This document shows, in pieces, positions 1 through 7,619 of a DNA stretch of 64,000 nucleotides (positions within the stretch are counted from its first letter, which is position 1; the number at the start of each line of letters is the position of its first letter). The notes beneath the pieces are model-generated. The model saw nothing but the letters and a program-made list of their open reading frames with translations, had not been told where the DNA came from and ran no database searches. Made by a program: the position numbers and the translations under genes. The DNA comes from BP-464 sp963825415. Its GTDB lineage: Bacteria > Actinomycetota > Thermoleophilia > Solirubrobacterales > Solirubrobacteraceae. The stretch spans positions 62,001-126,000 of the forward strand of contig CAWGTD010000014.1 in NCBI GenBank assembly GCA_963825415.1, in the 5' to 3' direction.

Positions 1-555
1 GCGGTGGAAGCCGGTCAGCAGGATCACCGCGCCGGCGACCGCCGTGGCGGCGAACGCGGCGAGGTCGGTGAGCACGTGCTGCAGGGCGCCCTCGACGTTG
101 ATGCTGCGGCGCTCGGCACTCGCCAGCACCCAGGTCGCCGCGATGTTGACGGCGACCCCCGCGATCGCGACCACCAACAGCGGCAGGCCGGGGACCTCGG
201 GCGAGGAGACGAGCCGCCGGATGCCCTCGTAGACGATCAGCAGCGCGATCACCAGCAGCGTGGCGCCGTTGACCTGCGCCGAGAGCACCTCGGCGCGCTT
301 GAGCCCGAATGTCATCGGGCCGCGCGCGGGGCGGCGCGAGAGGCGGATCGCGACCAGCGCCAGCGCGATCGCGCCCGCGTCGGCAAGCATGTGGGCAGCG
401 TCGGAGAGCAGCGCCAGCGACTCGGTGATCACGCCGACCACGACCTCGATCGCCATGAAGCCGACGATCAGCCCCAGCGCGATCGCGAGGCGCCGCTGGT
501 CGGCATCCGGCGAGACCGCGTGATGGTGATGGGCGTGGTCGTGCGCGTGCACCAC
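1..555 (-). CDS. Cation diffusion facilitator (CDF) metal efflux transporter, partial
   Basis: This is a membrane transporter that exports divalent metal ions (Zn, Co, Cd or Fe type) in exchange for protons. The visible 185 residues begin with a His-rich segment (HAHDHAHHHH) typical of CDF proteins. Several hydrophobic segments follow. Both transmembrane metal-site motifs are visible: SDAAHMLAD (HxxxD near residue 43) and QHVLTD (HxxxD near residue 157). The C-terminal cytoplasmic domain lies beyond the left window edge. The start is one of two adjacent GTG codons (555 or 552), because an in-frame TGA lies just upstream. Family assignment is firm; the metal cannot be told from the sequence. 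Confidence 0.88.
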   Translation of the reverse strand, partial: MVHAHDHAHHHHAVSPDADQRRLAIALGLIVGFMAIEVVVGVITESLALLSDAAHMLADAGAIALALVAIRLSRRPARGPMTFGLKRAEVLSAQVNGATLLVIALLIVYEGIRRLVSSPEVPGLPLLVVAIAGVAVNIAATWVLASAERRSINVEGALQHVLTDLAAFAATAVAGAVILLTGFHR

Positions 556-614
556 CCGTCATCTTCACGCGCGGCGCGGTCAGCCACGGCCTTCCTCGGG
601 GAAGATGGCTGGCG

Positions 615-1439
615 ATGGCAAGGAGAACGGCGCGGGTCCGGGCCGCCCTGGGCGCGTTCTGGACCAAGAGCTACGAGGACGGCCTCACCGGCCTGGCCGG
701 CATGGTGGCCTACAACCTGCTGCTCTCGCTGCTGCCGCTGACCCTGCTGATCCTGTTCATCTTCGGGCGGGTCGTGCGCTCGCCCGAGGTCCAGGCGTCG
801 GTGATCAACGACCTGCACCGCATCCTTCCCAGCAGCGAGAGCGCCGACCTCAGCGGGCTGCTGAACGGGATCCGCCGGTCGTCGACGACGCTGGGGATCC
901 TCGCCCTCGTATCGAGCATCTGGATCGGCTCGTCGTTCTGGGGCGCGCTCGACACGGCCTTCTGCCGGATCTATCACTGCCGTTGCCGGAGCTGGCTCGA
1001 GCAGAAGCGCTTCGCGCTGGCGATGCTGGTGGTCGTCGTCGCGTTCTTCGCCTCGACCGTCGCCGTACCGGTGCTCCAGAGCGCCGTGGTAGAGGGCACC
1101 GATCAGCTTCCGTTCGGGCTCGACGCCGACCGCACCACCTACGTGATGTCGCTCGTGCTGGGCCTCGTCCTGTTGTTCGCGATCCTCTGCGTCGTCTACC
1201 GCGTGGTGCCCAACGAGCGCTTCCCGTGGCGCGGGGTCTGGCCCGGCGCCCTCGGCGCGACGATCGCGATCGGCACGCTCGACTACGCCTTCCCGCTGTA
1301 CCTCGGGCAGTCGGTGCTGACCACGTTCAGCGGCACCTACGTCTTCATCCTGATCGTGCTGATCTGGTTCTACGCGGTGGCGATCATCCTGCTGGCGGGC
1401 GCCGTCATCAACGCGCTGCGCCTCGCGAAGGAGCCGTGA
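615..1439 (+). CDS. YihY/virulence factor BrkB family membrane protein
   Basis: This is a 274-residue integral membrane protein of the YihY/BrkB family (formerly misnamed RNase BN). The family is widespread and its function is poorly defined. The signature is the N-terminal stretch DGLTGLAGMVAYNLLLSLLP followed by about six hydrophobic helices, with conserved aromatic and glycine positions in TYVFILIVLIWFYAVAIILL near the C-terminus. The start is the ATG at 615, with GGGGAAG about 11 bases upstream; the ATG at 605 opens a different frame. It is divergent from the CDF transporter and convergent with the next gene. No partner gene suggests a specific role. Confidence 0.85.
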   Translation: MARRTARVRAALGAFWTKSYEDGLTGLAGMVAYNLLLSLLPLTLLILFIFGRVVRSPEVQASVINDLHRILPSSESADLSGLLNGIRRSSTTLGILALVSSIWIGSSFWGALDTAFCRIYHCRCRSWLEQKRFALAMLVVVVAFFASTVAVPVLQSAVVEGTDQLPFGLDADRTTYVMSLVLGLVLLFAILCVVYRVVPNERFPWRGVWPGALGATIAIGTLDYAFPLYLGQSVLTTFSGTYVFILIVLIWFYAVAIILLAGAVINALRLAKEP

Positions 1440-1476
1440 GCGTGCCGGAGCCGGAGCCGGCGGACTGACCTCGAGC

Positions 1477-2514
1477 CTACGGGCCGGGCGGGGGCTGCTC
1501 GGCCGGCGGCGGCGCCGGGTCCTGCGGCGGCGGGGGCTGCGGCGGCGGGGGCTGCTCGGGCGGGGGCGGGGTCGGCGTCGGCGTCGGAGTCGGCGTGGCC
1601 GGGAACGGCGGTTCGAGGAGCTCGAGCTCGCGCTTGAGCGCGGCGAACGCGGGACGCGGCTGGCCGTGCGGGTTGATCAGCCCCGAATCCCAGGTCTGGT
1701 TCTTCGAAGGCGAGTTCCAGTTGTAGATGTAGACCCGCGTGACCCGCGGGCTCAGCGGGACCAGCTTGCGGAAGACCCAGCGCGTGGCGGTCGCGGCGTG
1801 TGCAGCCGACTCCGGGAAGGTGATGCGGCTGCGGTTGCGGCGATAGACGATCCCGCCGGTCTCGGTGAACCACACGGTGCCCTGGGTGTGGGCGAGCAGC
1901 CGCCGCGTGCCGATCGTGCGCAGCCGGTTGGCGTCGAGGTAGTTGTGCACCCCCCAGATCTGCTTGCGCGGCAGGCCGCGGGCCTTGCGCTGGAAGGCGC
2001 GGATCCAGTCGACCATGCCTGGCTGGTCGAGCACCTCGGCCGCCAGGATGCGACAGGTGGGGCACTCGCGGCGCTCGGCGTTGTAGTACGCCGCCACGAG
2101 CTCGGGCCTGTGACAGACGGGCTCGCCACAGTGGTTGGCTTCGTTCCACGTCGCGAACGTGGTCACCCAGGGGTACCGCGCGCGGAAGCGCCTGAACTCG
2201 TACTGCATGCGCGCTGGCGTGGGAAGGACGCGGCGCCTGTCGCGCAGCAGCGAATGGGCGAAGCTCACGAGCGGCTCGACGTTCGCGGCGTGCGCCGCCT
2301 TCATCCATGCGTCGAGCCTGGCAGTCTGGCTACGCGAGGTCAGGGTGTCCCAGCCGACCAGCAGCCGCGCATGGCGGATGCCGAGATCGTGGAAGCGCGC
2401 GTCGGCGAACATGTCGGGCTTCTGGTCGCCGACGCCCACCACGAGGGCGGACGCAGTCACCGGCGCGCAGAGCAGCGCCGCGGCGACGACCAGCAGGGGC
2501 AGGACACGACGCAT
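1477..2514 (-). CDS. Exported glycoside hydrolase-like (beta/alpha)8 protein with Pro-rich tail
   Basis: A 345-residue secreted protein. Residues 1-23 form a signal peptide (MRRVLPLLVVAAALLCAPVT). The body resembles a clan-A type TIM-barrel glycosidase: WNEAN at 123-127 would carry the acid/base Glu125, and WFTETGG at 215-221 the nucleophile Glu218. Four cysteines (129, 134, 151, 154) could form disulfides. The last 40 or so residues are a low-complexity Pro/Thr/Gln tail (TPTPTP then PPPPEQPPPP), which could be a wall-spanning linker or simply disordered. The substrate is unknown. The gene is transcribed toward the YihY gene, and the GH family number cannot be assigned by eye. Confidence 0.7.
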   Translation of the reverse strand: MRRVLPLLVVAAALLCAPVTASALVVGVGDQKPDMFADARFHDLGIRHARLLVGWDTLTSRSQTARLDAWMKAAHAANVEPLVSFAHSLLRDRRRVLPTPARMQYEFRRFRARYPWVTTFATWNEANHCGEPVCHRPELVAAYYNAERRECPTCRILAAEVLDQPGMVDWIRAFQRKARGLPRKQIWGVHNYLDANRLRTIGTRRLLAHTQGTVWFTETGGIVYRRNRSRITFPESAAHAATATRWVFRKLVPLSPRVTRVYIYNWNSPSKNQTWDSGLINPHGQPRPAFAALKRELELLEPPFPATPTPTPTPTPPPPEQPPPPQPPPPQDPAPPPAEQPPPGP

Positions 2515-2555
2515 GCTTCACCTCAAACTAGCCCTGCGCCCGGAAGTTCCGGCGG

Positions 2556-3464
2556 CTAGGCGGTGGCGCCCTCCGGCGTCAGCGACACGCCGATCACCTT
2601 CAGCCGGCGGGTCAGCGCGCGGAATGCGAACTCGTTGGTCTCCTCGGAGCTGTAGCCGAGGATCTCGAAGTGCTCGGGATCGGCGCCGGGCGGCACCAGC
2701 ACGCCGGCGGCGATCGGGATCAGCTCGAAGATCTTCTCCTGGATGCGACGCCGCAGGCCGGCGTCGCGGGCGGCCTGCTGGAGGTACCAGGTGCCGTAGG
2801 CGACGTGGCGGTGCTCGTCGCGCGCGATGTTCTTGAAGCCCTCGACGAAGCCCGGAAGCAGGTCGTTCTTCTCCATGTACTCGGTGATGAAGAACTGGCC
2901 GGTCAGCGCGAGCGTGCCCTCGATGATCATGTGGTAGGTCGTCACGAAGTCGACCTTCGCCTCGAGATCGGTGCGGTCGGCCAGCAGCCGGTCGCACGCC
3001 TGGACGAGGTACTCGTCGAACAGCACGAGGAACGCGTCGTTGAGGTCGCCGCGCGCCTGCTGGAGGCGCTCGTCGAAGGTGCCGTCGTAGCCGACGACCT
3101 GCTCGTAGAAGCGGTTGAAGTGCTGGGCGTGGCGCGCCTCGTCGACCTGCTGGGTCGTGAGGAACGCCTCCTCGCTCTGGGACTCGTAAGCGGCGACGAG
3201 GCCGGTGAACTGCGTGGTCACGCGCTCTTCGCCGACGAAGAACGAGCTGAGGTTCCAGGCCAGGTGGCGCTTGTCCTCCTCCGGCATGGCGGCCCATTGC
3301 TCGCGGTCGCGCTCGAGGTCGATGGCGTGCGCGCTCCAGGGCTGGCGCTCCCAGAGCTCGTAGAGCTGCTGGGGATCCATGAGCTGGATCTGCGAGGTGA
3401 GCTGCGAGTCGTCGGTCATGGTGCCGACGTCGCCCTGCGAAGTGAGGTCGAGAAGGTGGGCCAT
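2556..3464 (-). CDS. R2-like ligand-binding oxidase (R2lox), Mn/Fe type
   Basis: A 302-residue ferritin-like protein related to ribonucleotide reductase R2 but matching the R2lox group (mycobacterial Rv0233 type). Metal ligands fall at Glu79 (GEERV), Glu109 and His112 (DEARH), Glu182 (IIEGT), and Glu217 and His220 (DEHRH). The pair that forms the R2lox valine-tyrosine ether cross-link is present with exact spacing: Val82 is three residues after Glu79 and Tyr177 five before Glu182. R2lox binds a long-chain fatty acid and is a two-electron oxidase whose substrate is unknown. No class I RNR large subunit lies nearby, which fits R2lox rather than NrdB. The gene is divergent from a TetR regulator. 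Confidence 0.85.
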   Translation of the reverse strand: MAHLLDLTSQGDVGTMTDDSQLTSQIQLMDPQQLYELWERQPWSAHAIDLERDREQWAAMPEEDKRHLAWNLSSFFVGEERVTTQFTGLVAAYESQSEEAFLTTQQVDEARHAQHFNRFYEQVVGYDGTFDERLQQARGDLNDAFLVLFDEYLVQACDRLLADRTDLEAKVDFVTTYHMIIEGTLALTGQFFITEYMEKNDLLPGFVEGFKNIARDEHRHVAYGTWYLQQAARDAGLRRRIQEKIFELIPIAAGVLVPPGADPEHFEILGYSSEETNEFAFRALTRRLKVIGVSLTPEGATA

Positions 3465-3485
3465 GCCCGGCAGTCAAGCGCGAGT

Positions 3486-3500
3486 TTGACACCCTGTCAA
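3486..3500. promoter_or_regulatory. 15-bp palindrome, probable TetR operator between R2lox and tetR
   Basis: TTGACA-CCC-TGTCAA is a perfect inverted repeat in the 52-bp gap between the divergent R2lox and TetR genes. Each arm also reads as a consensus -35 hexamer in one direction. A bound dimer could therefore block transcription both ways. The assignment rests on position and symmetry only. Confidence 0.6.
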
Positions 3501-3516
3501 GTCCTTTACCCTTCAG

Positions 3517-4107
3517 GTGATGGCGACCACCCCCAAGCGCGCGGCGGTGCAGGCGGACGTCCTCCGCGCGACCGAAGAGCTGCTGGCCGACGGGGCCAGC
3601 TGGGCCGAGCTCGGCGTCGAGCGCATCGCCGGCGGAGCGGGGATCTCGCGCACCGCGTTCTACTTCTACTTCCGCGACAAGCGCGAGCTGCTGATGCGCC
3701 TCACCGAGGACGTCGCCGAGCTGCTCTACGCGGAGGCCGACCTCTGGTACTCCGGCGAAGGCGAGCCGGAGGCCGAGATGCGCGAGGCGCTCGGCAAGAT
3801 CGCCGCCCTCTACGAGCAGCACAGCCCGCTGTTGCGGGTCATCGTCGAGGTCTCGACCTACGACGAGGAGGTCGCCGCGTTCTGGCGCGCGGTCCTCGGG
3901 CGCTTCATCGAGGCCAGCCGCGAGCGGATCGAGCTCGAACAGGCGGCCGGCAAGGCGCCTGCCTCCCCCGCCCACGCGACCGCCTTCGCCCTGGTCTGGA
4001 TGACCGAGCGGACCTTCTACCAGCTGGTCGTGCAGGAGCCGCCCTTCTCGCGCGAAGACGCCGTCGAGGCGCTCGTCGGCGTCTGGATGCGCGGCGTGTA
4101 CGGCTAG
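3517..4107 (+). CDS. TetR/AcrR family transcriptional regulator
   Basis: A 195-196 residue regulator. The N-terminal helix-turn-helix is clear around residues 38-64 (VERIAGGAGISRTAFYFYF then RDKRELL), followed by an all-helical ligand-binding domain. The start is either GTG 3517 or the adjacent ATG 3520. It is divergent from the R2lox gene and separated from it by a short palindrome, so it most likely represses itself and R2lox. Since R2lox binds fatty acids, an acyl-CoA or fatty-acid effector is a reasonable guess, but nothing in the sequence proves it. Confidence 0.88.
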   Translation: MMATTPKRAAVQADVLRATEELLADGASWAELGVERIAGGAGISRTAFYFYFRDKRELLMRLTEDVAELLYAEADLWYSGEGEPEAEMREALGKIAALYEQHSPLLRVIVEVSTYDEEVAAFWRAVLGRFIEASRERIELEQAAGKAPASPAHATAFALVWMTERTFYQLVVQEPPFSREDAVEALVGVWMRGVYG

Positions 4108-4669
4108 GCGGCCTCGGCGATCCGCGCAAGCGTCCGTGGTGCGGCGGGGACGCGTCCGGCGGTCCGCCTCGGCACGCCTGCGCCCGCCGGCTCACGAGCT
4201 TCGGCCGAAGCGCCGTCGCGCCCCCGCCCGCGTAAGCGTCGGCCTGCATGCAGGCAGCAGCGCCCTGGTCGCAGCGGTCACGGTTTCGCCGGATAGCGCG
4301 GTCAACCGCGCCCGCGATGAAGCGTCAGGCCTGCCGAAGAAGCAGTCTGTGCTGCCCCCGCTCTGCGCCGCGCACCGGCGCTTGTTCCGAGCCGCGCTGA
4401 TCACGCACCCGGTACCGAGGAGGGCAAAGACTAAGACCGATGACGATTCCGGAGATACAGTCTGGATCTGGATGACGAAGACGTAATGTCGCTGTGCGCC
4501 GGCAAGCACCGGAAACGAAGAAGCCGACGGATTGCAAGCCCAAAGAGCACGGGTTGCTGCCTACCGCGTAGAAGGCACGCACAATCGGCTGAAGCTAGCG
4601 CCTGTCCGGCCGGCGCTCTGTGCCGAAAGCGAGCTAGCGCTACGCGGGCGCGGTGAGCCGCTCCGGCGG
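4108..4669. other. 562-bp gene-poor spacer with palindromes and shared repeat blocks
   Basis: No convincing gene is seen; short open frames here have no recognisable motifs and the base composition is lower in GC than the flanks. Structured elements include two 14-bp perfect palindromes (4198-4211 and 4242-4255), a CGCGGT-CA-ACCGCG hairpin at 4297-4310, and three copies of GCTAGCGC at 4594, 4633 and 4669. Two blocks (4273-4290 and 4291-4309) recur in inverted orientation near 41.7 kb. An inverted repeat at 4597-4617 (AGCGCC, 9-nt loop, GGCGCT) might terminate the WecA-like gene. Confidence 0.6.
4273..4309 (+). repeat. Dispersed intergenic repeat, copy A
   Basis: Two adjacent blocks, AGCGGTCACGGTTTCGCC (4273-4290) and GGATAGCGCGGTCAACCGC (4291-4309), each match one block in the 41.7-kb spacer with a single mismatch. 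There the blocks are on the opposite strand and separated by 80 bp. Two near-exact matches of this length in non-coding DNA suggest a dispersed repeat family, though GC bias raises the chance background. Confidence 0.5.
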
Positions 4670-5806
4670 CTAGCGCTCGACCGCCTGGAACTCGCCGGTC
4701 TCGAGGCGGCGCTGGACCTCCTCCTCGGACTCGCGGCGGAAGCGGCGGCGGACCTTGAGGATCTCCAACAGGTAGACGAGGTAGACGCTGGCGGCCAGGC
4801 CGGCGAGCAGGATCGCGCCCATGACGATCGACCAGCCGACGTCGAAGTGGCCGTGGTGGTCGGAGTAGGGCACGAAGCGCGTGGCCACCGCTACGCCTCC
4901 GAGCATCAGCGTCCACGCGTAGAGGTAGAGCACGGTCCGCCGCTGGCTGAAGCCGATCCTGCTGAAGCGGTGGTGGAGGTGGTTGGTGTCGGCGCGGTAG
5001 ACGGGCCGGCGGTACTTCATCCGCTTGAGGACCACGAACGTGGTGTCCACGAACGGAACGGCCAACACGATCAGCGGCAGGAACAAGGCGATGAACGCGG
5101 AGGTCTTCACGGCGCCGAGCACGGCGACGGTGCCGAGCAGCAGGCCCAGCAGGTTCGACCCGCTGTCGCCCATGAAGGCGCTCGCGGGATAGAAGTTGTG
5201 GACCAGGAAGCCGATCGCCACGCCGGCGGTGATCGCCGACAGCACGCCGGCCTTGGTGTAGCCCGCGTCGAACGCGATCAGCGCGAACGACGCGCCGGCG
5301 ATCGCGCACACTCCTGACGCCAGCCCGTCGACGCCGTCGGAGAAGTTGACCGCGTTCATGATCACGACGAGGCCCAGGACGGTCAGCGGCACGGCCCAGT
5401 CGCCGAGGTCCACCCGGTGCAGGAGCGGCAGCGTGAACGTCTGCACCCGCCCGTCCGGCTGGTGGGCGATGTACCACGCCGCGGCCACCTGGCCGGCCAG
5501 CTTGACGCCGGCGGGCAGGTCGATCACGTCGTCGATGGCGCCGACGAGCATGATGAACGCGGCCGCGATGAGGATCGCGCGGTACGCCTCGCCGTGCGGC
5601 AGCCAGATCAGCGTCGAGACGAGCACGCCGGCGTAGATGGCCAGCCCGCCGAGCCGCGGCGTCGGCCGGTCGGACAGGCCGCGCTCGCGCGGCTCGTCCA
5701 TGGCGCCCACGCGCCGTGCCAACCGCGAGGTCAGGGGCGTGAGGAGGGCGGTGACGCCCGCTGCCACGAGCCCAGCGAACAGCGCGTCCAGGCCGGTGCG
5801 GGGCAC
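4670..5806 (-). CDS. WecA/TagO-like undecaprenyl-phosphate sugar-1-phosphate transferase
   Basis: A 378-residue polytopic membrane enzyme of the MraY/WecA/TagO family. It transfers a HexNAc-1-phosphate from a UDP-sugar to undecaprenyl phosphate at the cytoplasmic face, the first step of many surface polymers. Family motifs in order are RPTPRLGGLAIY near residue 50, GAIDDVIDLP with the catalytic Asp pair, NAVNFSDGVDGLA, FMGDSGSN, and NHLHHRF, the His-rich loop of the WecA/TagO branch rather than MraY. About ten hydrophobic helices are visible. It is divergent from the DUF354-led glycan operon, which fits a role in initiating the same or a related polymer. Confidence 0.87.
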   Translation of the reverse strand: MPRTGLDALFAGLVAAGVTALLTPLTSRLARRVGAMDEPRERGLSDRPTPRLGGLAIYAGVLVSTLIWLPHGEAYRAILIAAAFIMLVGAIDDVIDLPAGVKLAGQVAAAWYIAHQPDGRVQTFTLPLLHRVDLGDWAVPLTVLGLVVIMNAVNFSDGVDGLASGVCAIAGASFALIAFDAGYTKAGVLSAITAGVAIGFLVHNFYPASAFMGDSGSNLLGLLLGTVAVLGAVKTSAFIALFLPLIVLAVPFVDTTFVVLKRMKYRRPVYRADTNHLHHRFSRIGFSQRRTVLYLYAWTLMLGGVAVATRFVPYSDHHGHFDVGWSIVMGAILLAGLAASVYLVYLLEILKVRRRFRRESEEEVQRRLETGEFQAVER

Positions 5807-5826
5807 GAGCCTTAGTCTGCCAGCGC

Positions 5827-6834
5827 ATGCGGATATGGGTCGACCTCACCGCCTCGGCGCACCCGATCGTCATGCGGCCGATCGTCGACCGACTGCGCAA
5901 GCGCGGGCACGAGGTGGACATCACCGCGCGCGACTACGCCCAGACGCTCGAGCTGTGCCGCATCCACGGCCTCGACGTCGAAGTGTTCGGCGCGCACGGC
6001 GGCGCGACGCGCACCAAGAAGCTCGGCGCGCTGCTGTCGCGCACCCGCGCGCTGCGGCGCTGGGCGAAGAAGCGCGACTTCGACCTCGCGGTCGCGCACG
6101 GGTCGAACGACCTCGCCCTCGTCGCACGGTCGCTGCGGATCCCCGCGGTGGACACGTTCGACTACGAGTGGGCCACCGTCCAGCACACGATCGGCTGTCG
6201 CCTGGCGCGCCGCGTGATCGTCCCCGAGGCGATCCCGCCCGAGCGCCTGCGCCGCTACGGCGTCTCGGACGGAAAGCTCGTGCAGTACCCGGGCCTAAAG
6301 GAGGAGTACTACCTCTCGGACTTCGAGCCCGACCGGTCGCTGCTCGACACCCTCGGGATCGACCCGGCGCGCGTCACGGTGATCGTGCGCCCGCCGCCCG
6401 ACGTCTCGCTCTATCACCGCAAGTCCAACCCGCTGTTCCCGCAGGTGCTCGAGCACCTTGGCTCAGACGACGGCGTCCACGCGGTCGTCCTGCCGCGCAC
6501 CCAGGCCCAGCGCCAGTACGTGCGCGAGCTCGGGCTGCCGTCGGTGATCGTGCCGGAGGGCGCGATCGACGGCCGCAGCGCGGTCGCCATGGCAGACCTG
6601 GTCGTCTCCGCGGGCGGCTCGATGAACCGCGAGGCCGTCGCGCTCGGGACCCCCGTGTACACCACGTACGGCGGGCGCCTGGGCGGCGTCGACGAGATGC
6701 TGATCCGCACCGGCGCGCTGCGCCCGCTCACCGACCCACGGGCGATCGAGCTGATCAAGCGCCCCGACCACCAACCAACCGAACGGCGCGATCCGGGGCT
6801 CCTGGTAGACATGATCCTCGGAGCCGTCGCGTGA
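5827..6834 (+). CDS. DUF354 domain protein, probable glycan biosynthesis enzyme
   Basis: A 335-residue protein of the DUF354 family, which has a GT-B-like fold resembling UDP-GlcNAc 2-epimerases and glycosyltransferases. Visible features are the N-terminal MRIWVDLTASAHP, a central EYYLSDFEPD stretch, and a C-terminal nucleotide-sugar-like segment LVVSAGGSMNREAVALGTPV. It is the first gene of a four-gene operon and overlaps the next by GTGA (6831-6834). Its partners are a priming sugar transferase, an amidotransferase and a GT4 enzyme, so a step in surface polysaccharide assembly is likely. The exact reaction is unknown. Confidence 0.75.
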   Translation: MRIWVDLTASAHPIVMRPIVDRLRKRGHEVDITARDYAQTLELCRIHGLDVEVFGAHGGATRTKKLGALLSRTRALRRWAKKRDFDLAVAHGSNDLALVARSLRIPAVDTFDYEWATVQHTIGCRLARRVIVPEAIPPERLRRYGVSDGKLVQYPGLKEEYYLSDFEPDRSLLDTLGIDPARVTVIVRPPPDVSLYHRKSNPLFPQVLEHLGSDDGVHAVVLPRTQAQRQYVRELGLPSVIVPEGAIDGRSAVAMADLVVSAGGSMNREAVALGTPVYTTYGGRLGGVDEMLIRTGALRPLTDPRAIELIKRPDHQPTERRDPGLLVDMILGAVA

Positions 6835-7616
6835 GCATCCTCCAGTTGCGCAGCCGCCCAGAGCCACCGACCGCAGCCGGGGCACACAAGGCCGAAGGCC
6901 TTGGGTCCGAACAGCCTCCGGCGCGGCTGGTCCACTCCCGCACGCTCGCCGACCGCTACGAGGCGCTCGCCGACCACCCGTTCGAGCGCCGCCGGGTCGA
7001 CGGCATCCTGCGCGCGCTGGACGTCGCGATCGCGGGCACGGTGCTCGTCGTGGCGTCCCCGATCCTGATGCTGATGGCCGGCGCCGTGGCCCTGACCTCC
7101 GGCCGCCCGGTGCTCTACCGCGGCCCGCGCGTGGGCCGCGCCGGGCGGATCTTCACGATGTACAAGCTGCGCACGCTGCGGCCCCAGGCCGAGGAGCGCA
7201 TCGGCCACCTCCAGGACGTCGCGCTCGACGAGGTCACCGCCTCGGAGCACACGCCGATCGGCCGCGCGCTGCGCGCCACCCAGCTCGACGAGCTGCCCCA
7301 GCTCTGGAACGTGCTGCGCGGCGACATGTCGATCGTCGGCCCGCGCCCGATCCGGCCGATCTTCTTCGAGGAGCTGATCGACGAGCTCCCGCAGTACTGG
7401 CAGCGCCTGGTCGTCCGCCCGGGCCTGACCGGATTCGCGCAGCTGCGCATGCGCCGCGAGATGACCTGGGCCGAGAAGCTGGCCCACGACCTCGAGTACC
7501 TCGCCGATCGCTCGGTCCCGCTGTACGTGCGGATGGTGTTCGCGACGATCGTGCGGATCGCGGTGCGAGTGGTGCGCGAGGTGCCGGCGGCGCTGGCCGG
7601 GCGCGGCCAGGCCTAG
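6831..7616 (+). CDS. Bacterial sugar transferase (priming glycosyltransferase)
   Basis: A 261-residue member of the bacterial sugar transferase family (WcaJ/EpsL/PglC type). It attaches a sugar-1-phosphate to a polyprenyl phosphate to begin a repeat unit. One membrane hairpin lies near residues 65-88 (ALDVAIAGTVLVVASPILML). Then come the family blocks FTMYKLRTLRP, RATQLDELPQLWNVLRGDMS, IVGPRP and RPGLTGFAQ. The first 40 or so residues are not conserved-looking. The GTG start at 6831 overlaps the stop of the DUF354 gene. Having this as well as a WecA-like enzyme suggests two initiating transferases for different glycans. Confidence 0.87.
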   Translation: MSILQLRSRPEPPTAAGAHKAEGLGSEQPPARLVHSRTLADRYEALADHPFERRRVDGILRALDVAIAGTVLVVASPILMLMAGAVALTSGRPVLYRGPRVGRAGRIFTMYKLRTLRPQAEERIGHLQDVALDEVTASEHTPIGRALRATQLDELPQLWNVLRGDMSIVGPRPIRPIFFEELIDELPQYWQRLVVRPGLTGFAQLRMRREMTWAEKLAHDLEYLADRSVPLYVRMVFATIVRIAVRVVREVPAALAGRGQA

Positions 7617-7619
7617 GCC

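Noticed and set aside
1490..1620. Pro-rich GC repeats as a possible tandem-repeat or CRISPR element
   Set aside because: The repeats encode the Pro/Thr/Gln tail of the exported glycosidase-like protein; no spacers are present.
2556..3464. Class I ribonucleotide reductase small subunit NrdB
   Set aside because: The Val/Tyr cross-link pair and Glu ligand set match R2lox, and no nrdA/nrdE gene is near.
4192..4582. Short open frames in the 4.1-4.7 kb spacer
   Set aside because: No ribosome site, no motif, overlapping frames on both strands, and unlike codon use.
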